The notes under the pieces: model-generated | Seen by the model: only the letters and a program-made list of their open reading frames with translations | The model's database searches: none | What the model was told of the DNA's origin: nothing | Made by a program: the position numbers and the translations under genes | In this document: positions 8,685 to 17,674 of the stretch, in pieces | How positions within the stretch are numbered: the first letter of the stretch is position 1 | Layout of the letters: each line of letters starts with the position of its first letter | Origin: Hymenobacter puniceus | Lineage (GTDB): Bacteria; Bacteroidota; Bacteroidia; Cytophagales; Hymenobacteraceae | DNA: 64,000 nt | Assembly (NCBI RefSeq): GCF_014333525.1 | Contig: NZ_JACSCX010000004.1 | Span: forward strand, 416,647-480,646 | Reading direction: 5' to 3'

Positions 8685-8783
8685 AGACCGTCCTGCTGAG
8701 CTTGCCGAAGCATCTCTACCACTTGGTTGAATCGGTGCAGGCGAAGCGGTAGAGATGCTTCGGCAAGCTCAGCAGGACGGTCT
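8685..8783. repeat. Perfect inverted repeat, 36-bp arms
   Basis: The left arm 8685-8720 and right arm 8748-8783 are exact reverse complements around a 27-bp spacer. The core is GAGCTTGCCGAAGCATCTCT. It fills the gap between mmsA and the aminotransferase. Half-copies of the same unit are embedded in the composites at 2.8, 5.4 and 7.1 kb. Confidence 0.9.
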
Positions 8784-8798
8784 AATAGAACCGTTCTT

Positions 8799-10271
8799 CT
8801 AGCTCATCCAGTTCACCCGCGACTCGGGGTTCCACTTGGTGGTGGTTTTCTTGAGCTGGGTCCAGAATTCGATGGAGCTTTTGCCGGTGATGTCGCAGGC
8901 GCCGAACTTGGAGTCGTTCCAGCCGCCGAACGAGAATGGCTCGCGCGGTACCGGTACGCCGATGTTCACGCCAATCATACCGGCGTTGGCGTGGTCCATG
9001 ACGTAGCGGGCGTGGCTGCCGCTCTGCGTGAAAACGGCGGCGGCATTACCGTACGGGTTGGCGTTTTCAATGGCCAGGGCTTCATCCAGCGTGTTTGTCC
9101 GCATGATGGCCAGCACCGGCCCGAATACCTCTTCCTGCGCAATGCGCATGTCGGGCGTCACGTAGTCGATGACCGTCGCGCCCACGTAGTAGCCGTCTTC
9201 GTGGCCAGGCACCACGGCGTTGCGGCCATCGAGCAGCACTTTGGCGCCAGCGGCTTCAGCCTCTGTAATATGCTGCTCGATGCGCTCCTTGGCTTCTTTG
9301 CTGATGACAGAACCCAGGTTCTGGCCAACCACAATCTTGCGGGCTTCTTCCACGATTTTAGCCACGATGCCATCCACTGCGCCCACGCCCACCATCGTGG
9401 AGCCGGCCATGCAGCGCTGCCCCGCGCAGCCCGACATAGAGGCGGCCACGTTGGAAGCCGTCATTTCGGGGTGGGCGTCGGGCAGCACCATCAGGTGGTT
9501 TTTGGCGCCACCCAGGGCCACGCAGCGTTTCAGGTTGCTGGTAGCCCGGATATACACCACCTTGGCAATTTTGGTGGAGCCCACGAAACTCATGGCCTGA
9601 ATAGTGGGATGGTCGCAGATGGCTTCCACGATTTCCCGGTCGCCGTGCACGATGTTGAGGACGCCGTCGGGTAGGCCAGCTTCTTTGAGCAGCTCGGCAA
9701 TGCGGCCGGCACTGAGCGGTACTTGCTCCGAGGGTTTCAGAATCATGGTATTGCCCAGTACCAGCGCGTTCGGGATGGTCCAGTGCGGCACCATGTTGGG
9801 GAAGTTGAACGGCGCAATGCTGGCTACCACGCCCAGCGGCTTACGCTCGGCGCGGGCTTCCACTCCTTTGCTGACTTCCAGAAACTCGCCCTGCACCAGC
9901 TGCGGCAACGAGCACGCAAACTCGGTCAGCTCGATGGCTTTCTCCACTTCGGCGCGGGCCTCGTCGAAGGTTTTGCCGTTTTCCTCGCGCACCAGCTCGG
10001 CCAAGGCCTGCATGTCGCGCTCCAGCAGGGTTTTGTAGCGGTAGAAAATCTGGACCCGCTCCTTAATAGGCGTGGCCGCCCACCCCGGATACGCCGCCTG
10101 CGCGGCCTGCACGGCGGCATCAAGCGCAGCAGAGCTGCTGCGCGGAACGGTGGAAATCAGCGTGCCGGTCAGGGGACTGAAGACATCCAGCGTCGCGCCC
10201 GGGGCATCATCGGCAAACTGGCCCGCTATGTAGTTGCGTAAAGCAGGGTACTTGAGGGTTTGCACTTCCAT
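8799..10271 (-). CDS. mmsA: CoA-acylating methylmalonate-semialdehyde dehydrogenase
   Basis: This enzyme oxidises malonate or methylmalonate semialdehyde with NAD+ and CoA, giving acetyl-CoA or propionyl-CoA plus CO2. It would finish uracil or thymine breakdown here; valine and inositol catabolism are other known roles. ALDH family features are PFNFP near 154, GSTKIA near 231, LGGAKNH near 253 and the catalytic Cys287 in GQRCMAG. The AKNH form, without the usual general-base Glu, fits the CoA-dependent MMSDH branch. It is 490 aa from the ATG at 10271, the first structural gene of the minus-strand block, 173 bp below the response regulator. Confidence 0.93.
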   Translation of the reverse strand: MEVQTLKYPALRNYIAGQFADDAPGATLDVFSPLTGTLISTVPRSSSAALDAAVQAAQAAYPGWAATPIKERVQIFYRYKTLLERDMQALAELVREENGKTFDEARAEVEKAIELTEFACSLPQLVQGEFLEVSKGVEARAERKPLGVVASIAPFNFPNMVPHWTIPNALVLGNTMILKPSEQVPLSAGRIAELLKEAGLPDGVLNIVHGDREIVEAICDHPTIQAMSFVGSTKIAKVVYIRATSNLKRCVALGGAKNHLMVLPDAHPEMTASNVAASMSGCAGQRCMAGSTMVGVGAVDGIVAKIVEEARKIVVGQNLGSVISKEAKERIEQHITEAEAAGAKVLLDGRNAVVPGHEDGYYVGATVIDYVTPDMRIAQEEVFGPVLAIMRTNTLDEALAIENANPYGNAAAVFTQSGSHARYVMDHANAGMIGVNIGVPVPREPFSFGGWNDSKFGACDITGKSSIEFWTQLKKTTTKWNPESRVNWMS

Positions 10272-10444
10272 GTTACGGGAATGTTAAGTCCCTGGCAAGC
10301 TAGGAGTTTTGCATCAATTTGCTAATCCCTCCGGAAGTCTTCGCAATGATTTTTACTTTTTTAATGAAAATGGCAAAACACAACCCCGCTCCAGTGGTTG
10401 CCGCCCATTACTCTGCCAGCCTCAACGACGCCCATTAAGCTTCT

Positions 10445-11122
10445 CTATTCTTCCTTCATTACGTAGCCCATGCCCACCAGCGTGTGAATCAGCTTAGGGG
10501 TGAAATCCTTATCGATTTTCTTGCGCAGGAAGTTGATGTACACGTCAATGACGTTGGAGCCCGTATCGAAAGAAGTTTCCCAGACGTGCTCCAGAATATC
10601 AACGCGCGAAATGACGCGGCCTTTGTGGCGCAGCAAGTATTCCAGTAGCGAAAACTCTCGTGCCGTGAGTTGAATGGGCTGCCCGGCGCGCTGCACCAGC
10701 TTGCTGCCCGGGTCCAGCGTGAGGTCGGCGAGTTGCAGCACGGCGGCCGCGGCGGCCGCTTCGGGGCGGCGGCGGACCAGTGCCCGAATGCGGGCCAGTA
10801 GCTCCTGGAAGGCAAACGGCTTCACTAAGTAGTCATCTGCGCCGGCATCGAGGCCCCGGATTTTATCGTCGGTTTCGCCTAGGGCCGTGAGCATCAGAAT
10901 AGGCACGGCTGGGTTATGGGCCCGCACCTGCCGGCATACTTCCAGGCCGCTCAGGCCCGGCAGCAGGTTGTCGAGAATGATCAGGTCGTGCTGGCCGGAG
11001 AGAGCCAGCCGCAGGCCAGTAGGTCCGTCGATGGCTACTTCCACGTTGTGTTGTTGCTCCGTCAGGCCTTTATGCAGAAAGGCGGCCACTTTGGGCTCGT
11101 CTTCTACCAGCAGGATTTTCAT
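10445..11122 (-). CDS. OmpR/PhoB-family response regulator
   Basis: This is a two-component DNA-binding regulator. The receiver domain (about 1-115) has acidic residues at 7-8, the phospho-acceptor Asp51 (LIILDNLLPG), Thr79 and Lys101 (LVKPFAF). A winged-helix DNA-binding domain follows at about 130-223 (LTAREFSLLEYLLRHKGRV, then NVIDVYINFLRKKID). The 225-aa length is normal. It lacks an adjacent kinase. The next gene downstream is mmsA, and the nearest same-strand kinase is at the left edge. It may regulate the pyrimidine block, but nothing in the sequence proves that. Confidence 0.93.
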   Translation of the reverse strand: MKILLVEDEPKVAAFLHKGLTEQQHNVEVAIDGPTGLRLALSGQHDLIILDNLLPGLSGLEVCRQVRAHNPAVPILMLTALGETDDKIRGLDAGADDYLVKPFAFQELLARIRALVRRRPEAAAAAAVLQLADLTLDPGSKLVQRAGQPIQLTAREFSLLEYLLRHKGRVISRVDILEHVWETSFDTGSNVIDVYINFLRKKIDKDFTPKLIHTLVGMGYVMKEE

Positions 11123-11425
11123 GCAGCGGGATGTTAAGGATGATACCGGAATCCGACGGGCCGAAGGTACAGCCTTCCGCTTATCCAGCCCAGCAACCTG
11201 CCGACGCCTATCTAGACAGCTGAAACATAGGTTTTTAACTATTAATAAGGCTATAACGACCTGCTATGAGTGCAATATTTTATTTAAAAAATTTAATAAA
11301 CACTTGCTTTTACAATTTCAATCCAACATTTTTATAAAAAAGTGCCAGTATCAGAAATATGCAGGTTTTTGTATTGCTGACCTTTTCCCGCCCTGCTGCT
11401 TCTCCACCACCACGTGCCACTTCTC
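11123..11425. other. AT-rich divergent promoter region
   Basis: About 300 bp separate the response regulator (minus) from the export lipoprotein (plus). The stretch 11230-11360 is strongly A/T-rich, with runs such as TTTATTTAAAAAATTTAATAA. It is the likely control region of the exopolysaccharide operon. I could not pick a confident -33/-7 pair, and no coding frame is evident. Confidence 0.5.
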
Positions 11426-12202
11426 ATGCTGTATTCCGCTGTTCGTCTGCTGTTGCTGGGTGTGTTGCTGTTGAGCATTTCATTGGTTTCATGCGTGCCG
11501 ACGCGCGACGTTACGTATCTGCAAGGCCCCTACTCGGCACAGCCGACTAGTGTGGTTAACCAACCCACAGAGTACCTGATTATGCCCAATGATGTGCTGT
11601 ACATCCGGGTGCAGAGTGCGCAGCCCGAACTGACCAAAGCATTCAACCTGCACGAAAACGAAATGCTTTTCGGCCAGTCGGACCCCGGCTCTTTGTATGT
11701 GAATGGCTATATGGTAGACAACAGCGGGCACATTCTGGTCCCGACAGTGGGCAAGGTGCTGGTGAAAGGCCTCACTATTAGCGCCGCACAGGATCTGGTA
11801 CAAAAATCAATTGCCAACTACGTGCGCAATGCCACTGTGGTGCTACGGCTGGTAAGCTTCCGGGTAACCGTGCTGGGCGAAGTGAAAGCGCCTGGCCGCT
11901 ATACCATCTTCAACGACCGGGCAACGGTGCTGGAAGCCCTGGGTTTGGCTGGCGACCTGACGCCGCTGGGCAACCGGCGCACGGTAAAGCTGATTCGGCA
12001 AACCAAAGATGGCTCGCAGGTGATGCTGCTGGACCTGACGCGTCCGGAGTTGCTTAGCTCGCCCTACTATTACCTGCTGCCCAACGATGCTCTGTACGTG
12101 GAGCCGGTGAAGGCTCTCACCCAACGCGGCAACTCTGTGAACCTAGGGCTGCTGTTTTCCGGCCTTGGCACAGCCGCATTGCTCTACGGGCTCTTCCGCT
12201 AA
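11426..12202 (+). CDS. Polysaccharide export outer-membrane lipoprotein (Wza/BexD family)
   Basis: This is the outer-membrane export channel component for capsule or exopolysaccharide. From the ATG at 11426 the N-terminus is a lipoprotein signal (LLLLGVLLLSISLVSC) with the lipid-bearing Cys at about residue 23. A Poly_export domain (YLIMPNDVLYIRVQS) and a SLBB-type segment (VTVLGEVKAPGRYTI) follow, and there is a short hydrophobic C-terminus. A GTG at 11414 would add four residues. The 258-aa length fits the short Bacteroidota versions. It opens the plus-strand arm and is followed by the tyrosine kinase, the usual Wza-Wzc pairing. Confidence 0.92.
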   Translation: MLYSAVRLLLLGVLLLSISLVSCVPTRDVTYLQGPYSAQPTSVVNQPTEYLIMPNDVLYIRVQSAQPELTKAFNLHENEMLFGQSDPGSLYVNGYMVDNSGHILVPTVGKVLVKGLTISAAQDLVQKSIANYVRNATVVLRLVSFRVTVLGEVKAPGRYTIFNDRATVLEALGLAGDLTPLGNRRTVKLIRQTKDGSQVMLLDLTRPELLSSPYYYLLPNDALYVEPVKALTQRGNSVNLGLLFSGLGTAALLYGLFR

Positions 12203-12355
12203 AGTGAAATCAGGTTCGCGGAAACAAATTCATATAAATAAATCAATTTTTAATATAACAATAGTAAATTCAGTTTTCGGCCATCCGCCCCTGCCAGCCC
12301 TACCAGTATCCGGTGGATTTCGGGTAGGCTACTCTTCCGCCTTTCTCCTGCTGCT

Positions 12356-14749
12356 ATGTCTACTAATCAAACTCCTTCCACCGCCGACGAGCTGAACCTG
12401 AGCAACATGCTGTTCAAGCTTCGGGCGCGCTGGTACTACTTTGTGGCCTCTCTGGCCTTGGCTATGGCGGCGGCGTTTTTCCTGGCTCAGCTGATGCCCG
12501 TGCGCTACGGATTTCATTCCACGCTGATGCTTTCTGACCGTGCTACCGGTTCGCGCCACACGCAGGACTTGCTCACCACCGACAACAAAGAACACGAAAC
12601 CAAGACTGAAGACGAAATCGGCTTGCTGACGTCGGCGGGTCTGATCAACCAGACGCTCCGCAGTCTGGATTTTGGGGTCAGCTACCACGTAGTACCTGAT
12701 GTGTGGGTGAATGCGCTGAAGCCCCTCAAAACGCAGGAAATCTATGGCGCGGAAGTGCCCATTCGGGTGCGGCTAGACAGTGCTGCGCCCCAGGCAATCG
12801 GGGTCCGCTACTTTGTGGAAACGCTGCCCGACGGACGGCTGCGCGTACAGGCTGAAGGCAAGCAGGTGCCCGTAGTGCAGTACCAGACCGGCGCTATGCT
12901 GAACACAATACCTGAGTTTAATTTCGAGCGCACAGTCAGCCCTGGCGAGACAATCCAGGGCCCTTACTCGCGCTTCACTATTGAGGGTAGCACGGTGGCG
13001 CTGGGAAACCAGAAATTCTTCTTCGTGCTGCACTCACTGCCCGAACTCACAGATACGTACCGCAGCAGCCTTACCGTTAAGCCAATTGAGCGTTACTCGC
13101 GGGTGCTCAACCTAACTACCAAGGGCGCAGTGCCAGCAAAAGAGCTGCGCTTTCTGGATGCCCTGATGCAGACCTACATTGTAAACGACCTTACCGACAA
13201 AAACCGGGACGGCCGCACTGCCTTGGCATTTATCGACTCGCAGTTAGGTAAAGTAGGCGACTCGCTGCGCCGCGCCGAGTCGGCGGTGGCTACGTTCCGG
13301 GGGCAGCGGGGCCTGGTAGATGCCTCGCAGCAAGCTACTTCGGACCTGCAAATGCGCAGCCAGCTGGAAAACGACCGGGCCCGGGTGCTGAACGCGCGCC
13401 TGGCTTACCAGAACGTGTTGAGCTACCTGCGGGCCTCGCCCGATGGCGACGCCGTTAGTTCGGCCACTGGCCTGGGAGTAGAAGACCCCGTACTCAACAG
13501 CCAGATTATGGAGCTGGCCCAGCTGAACAGCCAGAAGGCCGGGCTGGCGGTGGAAGCGTCCGAAGGCAACCCCGTAGTGCAGGCATTGAACAACAAAATC
13601 CAGAGCCGGCGCGCGGCGCTGCTGCGCAACCTTACCAACCTGATCCGCTCGTCGGATGTAGCCCTGCAGGGCTACGACCAACGCCTGGGAGCCGTACGCA
13701 GCAGCATCAGCCGGATGCCGGAAAATGAGCGTCAGCTGGCACTGCTGCGTAGCCAGGCCGATATCAACGACAAGAACTACACCTTTCTGCTCCAGAAAAA
13801 AACGGAAGCAGCCGTGACACTGGCCACCAACACCAGCGACAAGAAAGTGGTGGACCAGGCCGCCATGGAAAGCAACGACCCATTGCCGCCCCTGCCCTCG
13901 CAGCTCTACCTGATTGCGCTGGTGCTGGGCCTGATGATACCGGCGGGCTTTATCCTGTTGCGCGACCGGGCCGACCAGACCGTGCAGACCGTGGACCAGA
14001 TCAAGAATGTTACAAACGTTCCGTTTCTGGGCCTGATTGCCGACGCTGGCAAAGCGACGAAGCTGGTGCGCCACGAAATGCCCAAATCGGCTGTAACGGA
14101 GTCGTTCCGAACGGTACGCATCAACCTGCAGTATGTAAGTGGTGGCACGCAGCAAAAGGTCATCGGCTTCACTTCTTCTGTTTCTGGAGAAGGCAAGACC
14201 TTCTGCTGCGTCAACCTGACGGTGGAACTGGCCTTGTCGGGCAAGCGCACTGTGTTGATTGAAACCGACCTGCGCAAGCCCACGATGAGCGCCTACTTTG
14301 GCTTCTCGGCGCGACGAGCGGGGTTGTCATCGTATCTGCGGGGCGAAATCACGCTGGCGGAAGCCATGCAGCAACCCGACCAGATTCCGAACCTGGACGT
14401 GCTGGCGGCCGGCCCCATTCCGGATGATGCCATGGCCCTGCTGGAAAACCCGCGCTTTGGCGCCCTGATTGAGCTACTCAAAAAGGACTACGACTATGTG
14501 GTGCTGGATGCGCCGCCGGTAGGGTTGGTAGCAGAGTATCATATTCTGCGGCAATACATTGATGTGTCGGTATTTGTGGTGCGCCACCGCTACACCCAGC
14601 GCAACAGCCTGCAGCACCTGCATGAACTGGCCGATACTGCCCAGCCAGGCACCCCGGCCGGGCAAGTGTACGTGCTGCTCAACAACGTGAATTTCCACGA
14701 CACCTACGAATACCATTACAAAAGCCAGGCGGCCTACTACTCGGTATGA
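12356..14749 (+). CDS. Polysaccharide co-polymerase / tyrosine autokinase (Wzc-like)
   Basis: This inner-membrane protein controls polysaccharide chain length and export by cycles of tyrosine autophosphorylation. A Wzz-type N-terminus has its first membrane helix near 27-46. A long periplasmic region with coiled-coil character spans about 290-480, and a second helix lies near 518-536. The cytoplasmic BY-kinase domain has Walker A SGEGKT (Lys614), Walker A' VLIETDLRKP and Walker B VVLDAPP. The C-terminal Tyr cluster is Tyr784, 786, 788, 794 and 795. The fused two-domain form of 797 aa is as in Wzc. It is the second gene of the plus arm. Confidence 0.95.
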   Translation: MSTNQTPSTADELNLSNMLFKLRARWYYFVASLALAMAAAFFLAQLMPVRYGFHSTLMLSDRATGSRHTQDLLTTDNKEHETKTEDEIGLLTSAGLINQTLRSLDFGVSYHVVPDVWVNALKPLKTQEIYGAEVPIRVRLDSAAPQAIGVRYFVETLPDGRLRVQAEGKQVPVVQYQTGAMLNTIPEFNFERTVSPGETIQGPYSRFTIEGSTVALGNQKFFFVLHSLPELTDTYRSSLTVKPIERYSRVLNLTTKGAVPAKELRFLDALMQTYIVNDLTDKNRDGRTALAFIDSQLGKVGDSLRRAESAVATFRGQRGLVDASQQATSDLQMRSQLENDRARVLNARLAYQNVLSYLRASPDGDAVSSATGLGVEDPVLNSQIMELAQLNSQKAGLAVEASEGNPVVQALNNKIQSRRAALLRNLTNLIRSSDVALQGYDQRLGAVRSSISRMPENERQLALLRSQADINDKNYTFLLQKKTEAAVTLATNTSDKKVVDQAAMESNDPLPPLPSQLYLIALVLGLMIPAGFILLRDRADQTVQTVDQIKNVTNVPFLGLIADAGKATKLVRHEMPKSAVTESFRTVRINLQYVSGGTQQKVIGFTSSVSGEGKTFCCVNLTVELALSGKRTVLIETDLRKPTMSAYFGFSARRAGLSSYLRGEITLAEAMQQPDQIPNLDVLAAGPIPDDAMALLENPRFGALIELLKKDYDYVVLDAPPVGLVAEYHILRQYIDVSVFVVRHRYTQRNSLQHLHELADTAQPGTPAGQVYVLLNNVNFHDTYEYHYKSQAAYYSV

Positions 14750-14866
14750 GGTGAAATGGCCGGAGAAGCAGACGCTGGGCTAGCCGTGTCACTGGTGCCC
14801 TCAGCGCCGCCCTGCGCCGCCAGCACGGCAAATTCACCTATCCCACAACCTCCCCATTTCCCCCTT

Positions 14867-15955
14867 ATGGCCATTGTAACGAGCCTTTGTGTGGACACTG
14901 CCGGTACGCCTGCTTCGGTTTATCCGCAGCTGCTGGATGTGGGCGTGCAAGAGCGACGCCGCCTTTACTGGCAGTGCACAGTGGTGTTTTTTGCTACTTC
15001 TGTGCGCTGCAACCCAGGCGTAACGCATCTGTTTTATACTAACGACGAGGCACCAGCCTGCTGGGGAGGCATTGATTATCGGGCGTTTCTCGAGCAACTG
15101 GGCGTGCAGACGCGACTATTGCCGTTCGAGGAGTTCTGCCCGCCGCCCGCCTTCGGCACCGAGTTTCGCAATGCATTCTACAAGCTGGAAGTATTGCGCG
15201 AAATGGCTCGTCCTGAGGCTGAAGACGGCAGCATCCTGCTCGACTCGGACTGCGTCTGGACGCGGCCGGCGCCGGCTTTGCTGGCCTTACTGCGCCAGCC
15301 CGGCACGCTGCTTTTGCTGGACGCCGAGCCCGACACCGGCCCCGACACCAAGGTGCATGGCCTCAGCCGCCGCGACATTGGCAACCTGTACCGGCAGCTC
15401 GACCCTACCTATCCGGTAGCGGTGCCCCACCACTATGGCGGCGAGCTGTTGGGGGGCAGCCGCCCACGGCTGGCTGAGGTAGCGGCGGCGCTGGAGGTTT
15501 TTTGGAAGCTAGTGCTGCGCAGCCACCCAACGGCCGCACCCCGCTTTGCCAGTGGCCGCAGCCTCTTCGATGGCGACGAGTACCTGACCAGCTTCGTGTA
15601 CAACCGCCTGGAGCGGCCCGGGGTAGATGCCAGCCCGTTTATCCGGCGCATCTGGACTTCCTACCGCAAAACCAATGTGCGCCCCACCGATCTGCAGCTG
15701 CCCATCTGGCACTTACCCAACGAGAAAAACCAGGGCCTGCCTATTCTTTGCCAGCGGGTGCTGAACCCGCACAGCGCCTTCTGGAGCACGCCTACCACCG
15801 ACCTGGCTACTTACCTGGGGCGTTTCCTGGGAATTCCGCAGCCCTTGTGGCACCCGCAGCGCCTACTCATTATGGCCCGGAAGCTTCCCCGCCTGCTGGT
15901 CTTGCTCCGGCGGCAGCTTTCGCCGCCGGCCCGGGTGGCGCTTAGTCCCGGCTAG
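14867..15955 (+). CDS. Putative glycosyltransferase with DxD motif
   Basis: A probable GT-A fold transferase of about 362 aa. The frame is open from 14756, but the ATG at 14867 (MAIVTSLCVDTAG) is where the protein-like sequence begins; the upstream part is low-complexity Pro/Ala. A nucleotide-sugar/metal-binding motif DSDC lies at 126-129 (ILLDSDCVWTRP), preceded by the acceptor-side segment NAFYKLEVL, a layout known from nucleotide-diphospho-sugar transferases. It has no signal peptide or clear membrane helix. Its place between the Wzc-like kinase and the flippase supports a role in repeat-unit assembly. Donor and acceptor are unknown. Confidence 0.7.
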   Translation: MAIVTSLCVDTAGTPASVYPQLLDVGVQERRRLYWQCTVVFFATSVRCNPGVTHLFYTNDEAPACWGGIDYRAFLEQLGVQTRLLPFEEFCPPPAFGTEFRNAFYKLEVLREMARPEAEDGSILLDSDCVWTRPAPALLALLRQPGTLLLLDAEPDTGPDTKVHGLSRRDIGNLYRQLDPTYPVAVPHHYGGELLGGSRPRLAEVAAALEVFWKLVLRSHPTAAPRFASGRSLFDGDEYLTSFVYNRLERPGVDASPFIRRIWTSYRKTNVRPTDLQLPIWHLPNEKNQGLPILCQRVLNPHSAFWSTPTTDLATYLGRFLGIPQPLWHPQRLLIMARKLPRLLVLLRRQLSPPARVALSPG

Positions 15956-16043
15956 CAGCCAGGCCGCTTTGGTTCTTCTTTCTTCCTCCGCCGCTCCTGC
16001 CAACTATCCTTCTGCTGTGCAGCCCGTTGCTTTTGCTTCTGCT

Positions 16044-17579
16044 ATGCCTGCCGTCTCTACTTCTGCCATTCCGGCCAGCACCCTCCGCGGGCTGCGCTGG
16101 AGCCTGATTGCTACCGGCCTGATTGCCGTGCTGCAATTCATTTATTCCGGTATCATGTCTCGTCTGCTTTCGCCCACTGATTTTGGGTTGATGGGTATGG
16201 CCATGGTTGTTATCAGCTTTGGCGGCTATTTTGCTCATATGGGGCTGGAGCAGGCCCTCATTCAGCGGGCCAATCTGGAACCGGTACACATCCGGGCCAC
16301 TTCTACGGTTGCCATTGCCCTGGGCATATGCGTGACCAGCCTGATGTGGGGGCTGGCCCCGCTGGCCATGCTGCTGTTTAAGGAGCCTGGGGTGGTGAGT
16401 GTGCTGCGGGGCATGTCGCTGACGTTTGTCCTGAACAGCCTTGGGGCCACTTCGCAGAGCCTGCTGCGCCGCCGCATGGCCTTTGATTTGCTGGCCCGCA
16501 TAGAGCTAGGAGCTTTTTTGGCAGGCTATGGCGTGGTGGGGCTGGGCCTGGCCTGGGCGGGCTGGGGCATCTGGAGCCTGGTGGGCGCTACCCTTTCCAA
16601 CCTGCTGGTGAAGGCCGTGGCGGCCTGGCTTTGCGTGCGCCACAGCTTGCGCCCCCCGTTGCGCTGGGCGCACTATCGGCCGCTGGTCAATTTTGGCGGG
16701 GCCGTATCGGTGGTAAGCTTGCTGGAATACTTCGGCGCCAACCTCGACCGGCTCAGCATCGGGCGGCTGCTGGGTACCTACACGCTGGGCCTCTACAACC
16801 GCACCTTTTTTCTGGTTCAGCTGCCGCTCTACCAATTCACCGACAGTATTTCGCGGGTGATGCTGCCCTCCTACAGCAGCCTGCAGCACGACATTCCGCG
16901 CCTGCGGCCGCTCTACCTCACCACGCTCAGTTTGTCGGCGTGGGTGATGCTGCCGATGGCGGCCGGCATGGCTACCGCCTCCGACCCGCTGGTGCGGGTG
17001 GTGCTGGGGCCGCAGTGGCTGGAAGCGGTGCCGCTGCTGGGGCCGCTGGCCCTTATGGTGGGGGCGCATCTGCTTACCATCTACAGTGGTTCGCTGTGCG
17101 AGTCGTTGGGCAGGCTGAAGTTCAAAGTATGGCTGCAGCTAGGCTTCATTGCCGGATTGGGCGCCGGCCTGCTGCTGGCAGCGCCCTACGGGTTGCGCGC
17201 GGTGGTGCTGACGGTGCTGCTGGCCGAGGTGCTGCGCCACCTGACGTACCAGTGGGCCATTCGCCGCTACCTCCACATTCCGGTGGCCAGTCTTTGGGGG
17301 GCCTACTGGCCGGCGCTGTGCACAGCGCTGGTGCTGGCAGTGGTGCTGAGCACAGTGCAAACCGGCCTGGCCGAACTACAGGTGGCAGCGCTGCCGCAGC
17401 TGCTGCTGCTGATGGCGCTGGGCGTGGTGGCGCTGCTGGGCCAGCTGGCCATGCCCTGGAACCGCAGCATCCGGGTTTCACTCTACCACGAGCTGGAAGC
17501 GCATCTCAGCGCCGGCCAGCTACGCAACCGGCTGCTGGCGTTGCTGGGGCCCACACCCGCCATCGTCAGCAGCAAATAG
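16044..17579 (+). CDS. Polysaccharide flippase (Wzx-like, MOP superfamily)
   Basis: This is a multi-pass membrane protein of the PST/Wzx group that would move lipid-linked repeat units across the inner membrane. The N-terminus TLRGLRWSLIATGLIAVLQF and the motif LLSPTDFGLMGMA at about 40-55 are typical of this family. About 12-14 hydrophobic segments follow. I chose the ATG at 16044 (MPAVSTSAIPAS). An in-frame TTG at 15969 would add 25 low-complexity residues. At 511 aa it is of normal family length. It lies within the plus-strand EPS arm. Confidence 0.92.
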   Translation: MPAVSTSAIPASTLRGLRWSLIATGLIAVLQFIYSGIMSRLLSPTDFGLMGMAMVVISFGGYFAHMGLEQALIQRANLEPVHIRATSTVAIALGICVTSLMWGLAPLAMLLFKEPGVVSVLRGMSLTFVLNSLGATSQSLLRRRMAFDLLARIELGAFLAGYGVVGLGLAWAGWGIWSLVGATLSNLLVKAVAAWLCVRHSLRPPLRWAHYRPLVNFGGAVSVVSLLEYFGANLDRLSIGRLLGTYTLGLYNRTFFLVQLPLYQFTDSISRVMLPSYSSLQHDIPRLRPLYLTTLSLSAWVMLPMAAGMATASDPLVRVVLGPQWLEAVPLLGPLALMVGAHLLTIYSGSLCESLGRLKFKVWLQLGFIAGLGAGLLLAAPYGLRAVVLTVLLAEVLRHLTYQWAIRRYLHIPVASLWGAYWPALCTALVLAVVLSTVQTGLAELQVAALPQLLLLMALGVVALLGQLAMPWNRSIRVSLYHELEAHLSAGQLRNRLLALLGPTPAIVSSK

Positions 17580-17674
17580 CAAACCCCGGACAGGCACCAC
17601 TACTCAGGCCCTTGCCTATTGCACTGTAGCTCTTTCTTCCTATCACGCTTTTCCTTACTGGCGCTTCACACGTT

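Noticed and set aside
16631..17629. Overlapping plus-strand frame of about 330 codons inside the flippase gene
   Set aside because: The product is Ala/Gly/Arg-rich without hydrophobic helices or motifs, and the flippase frame explains the region.
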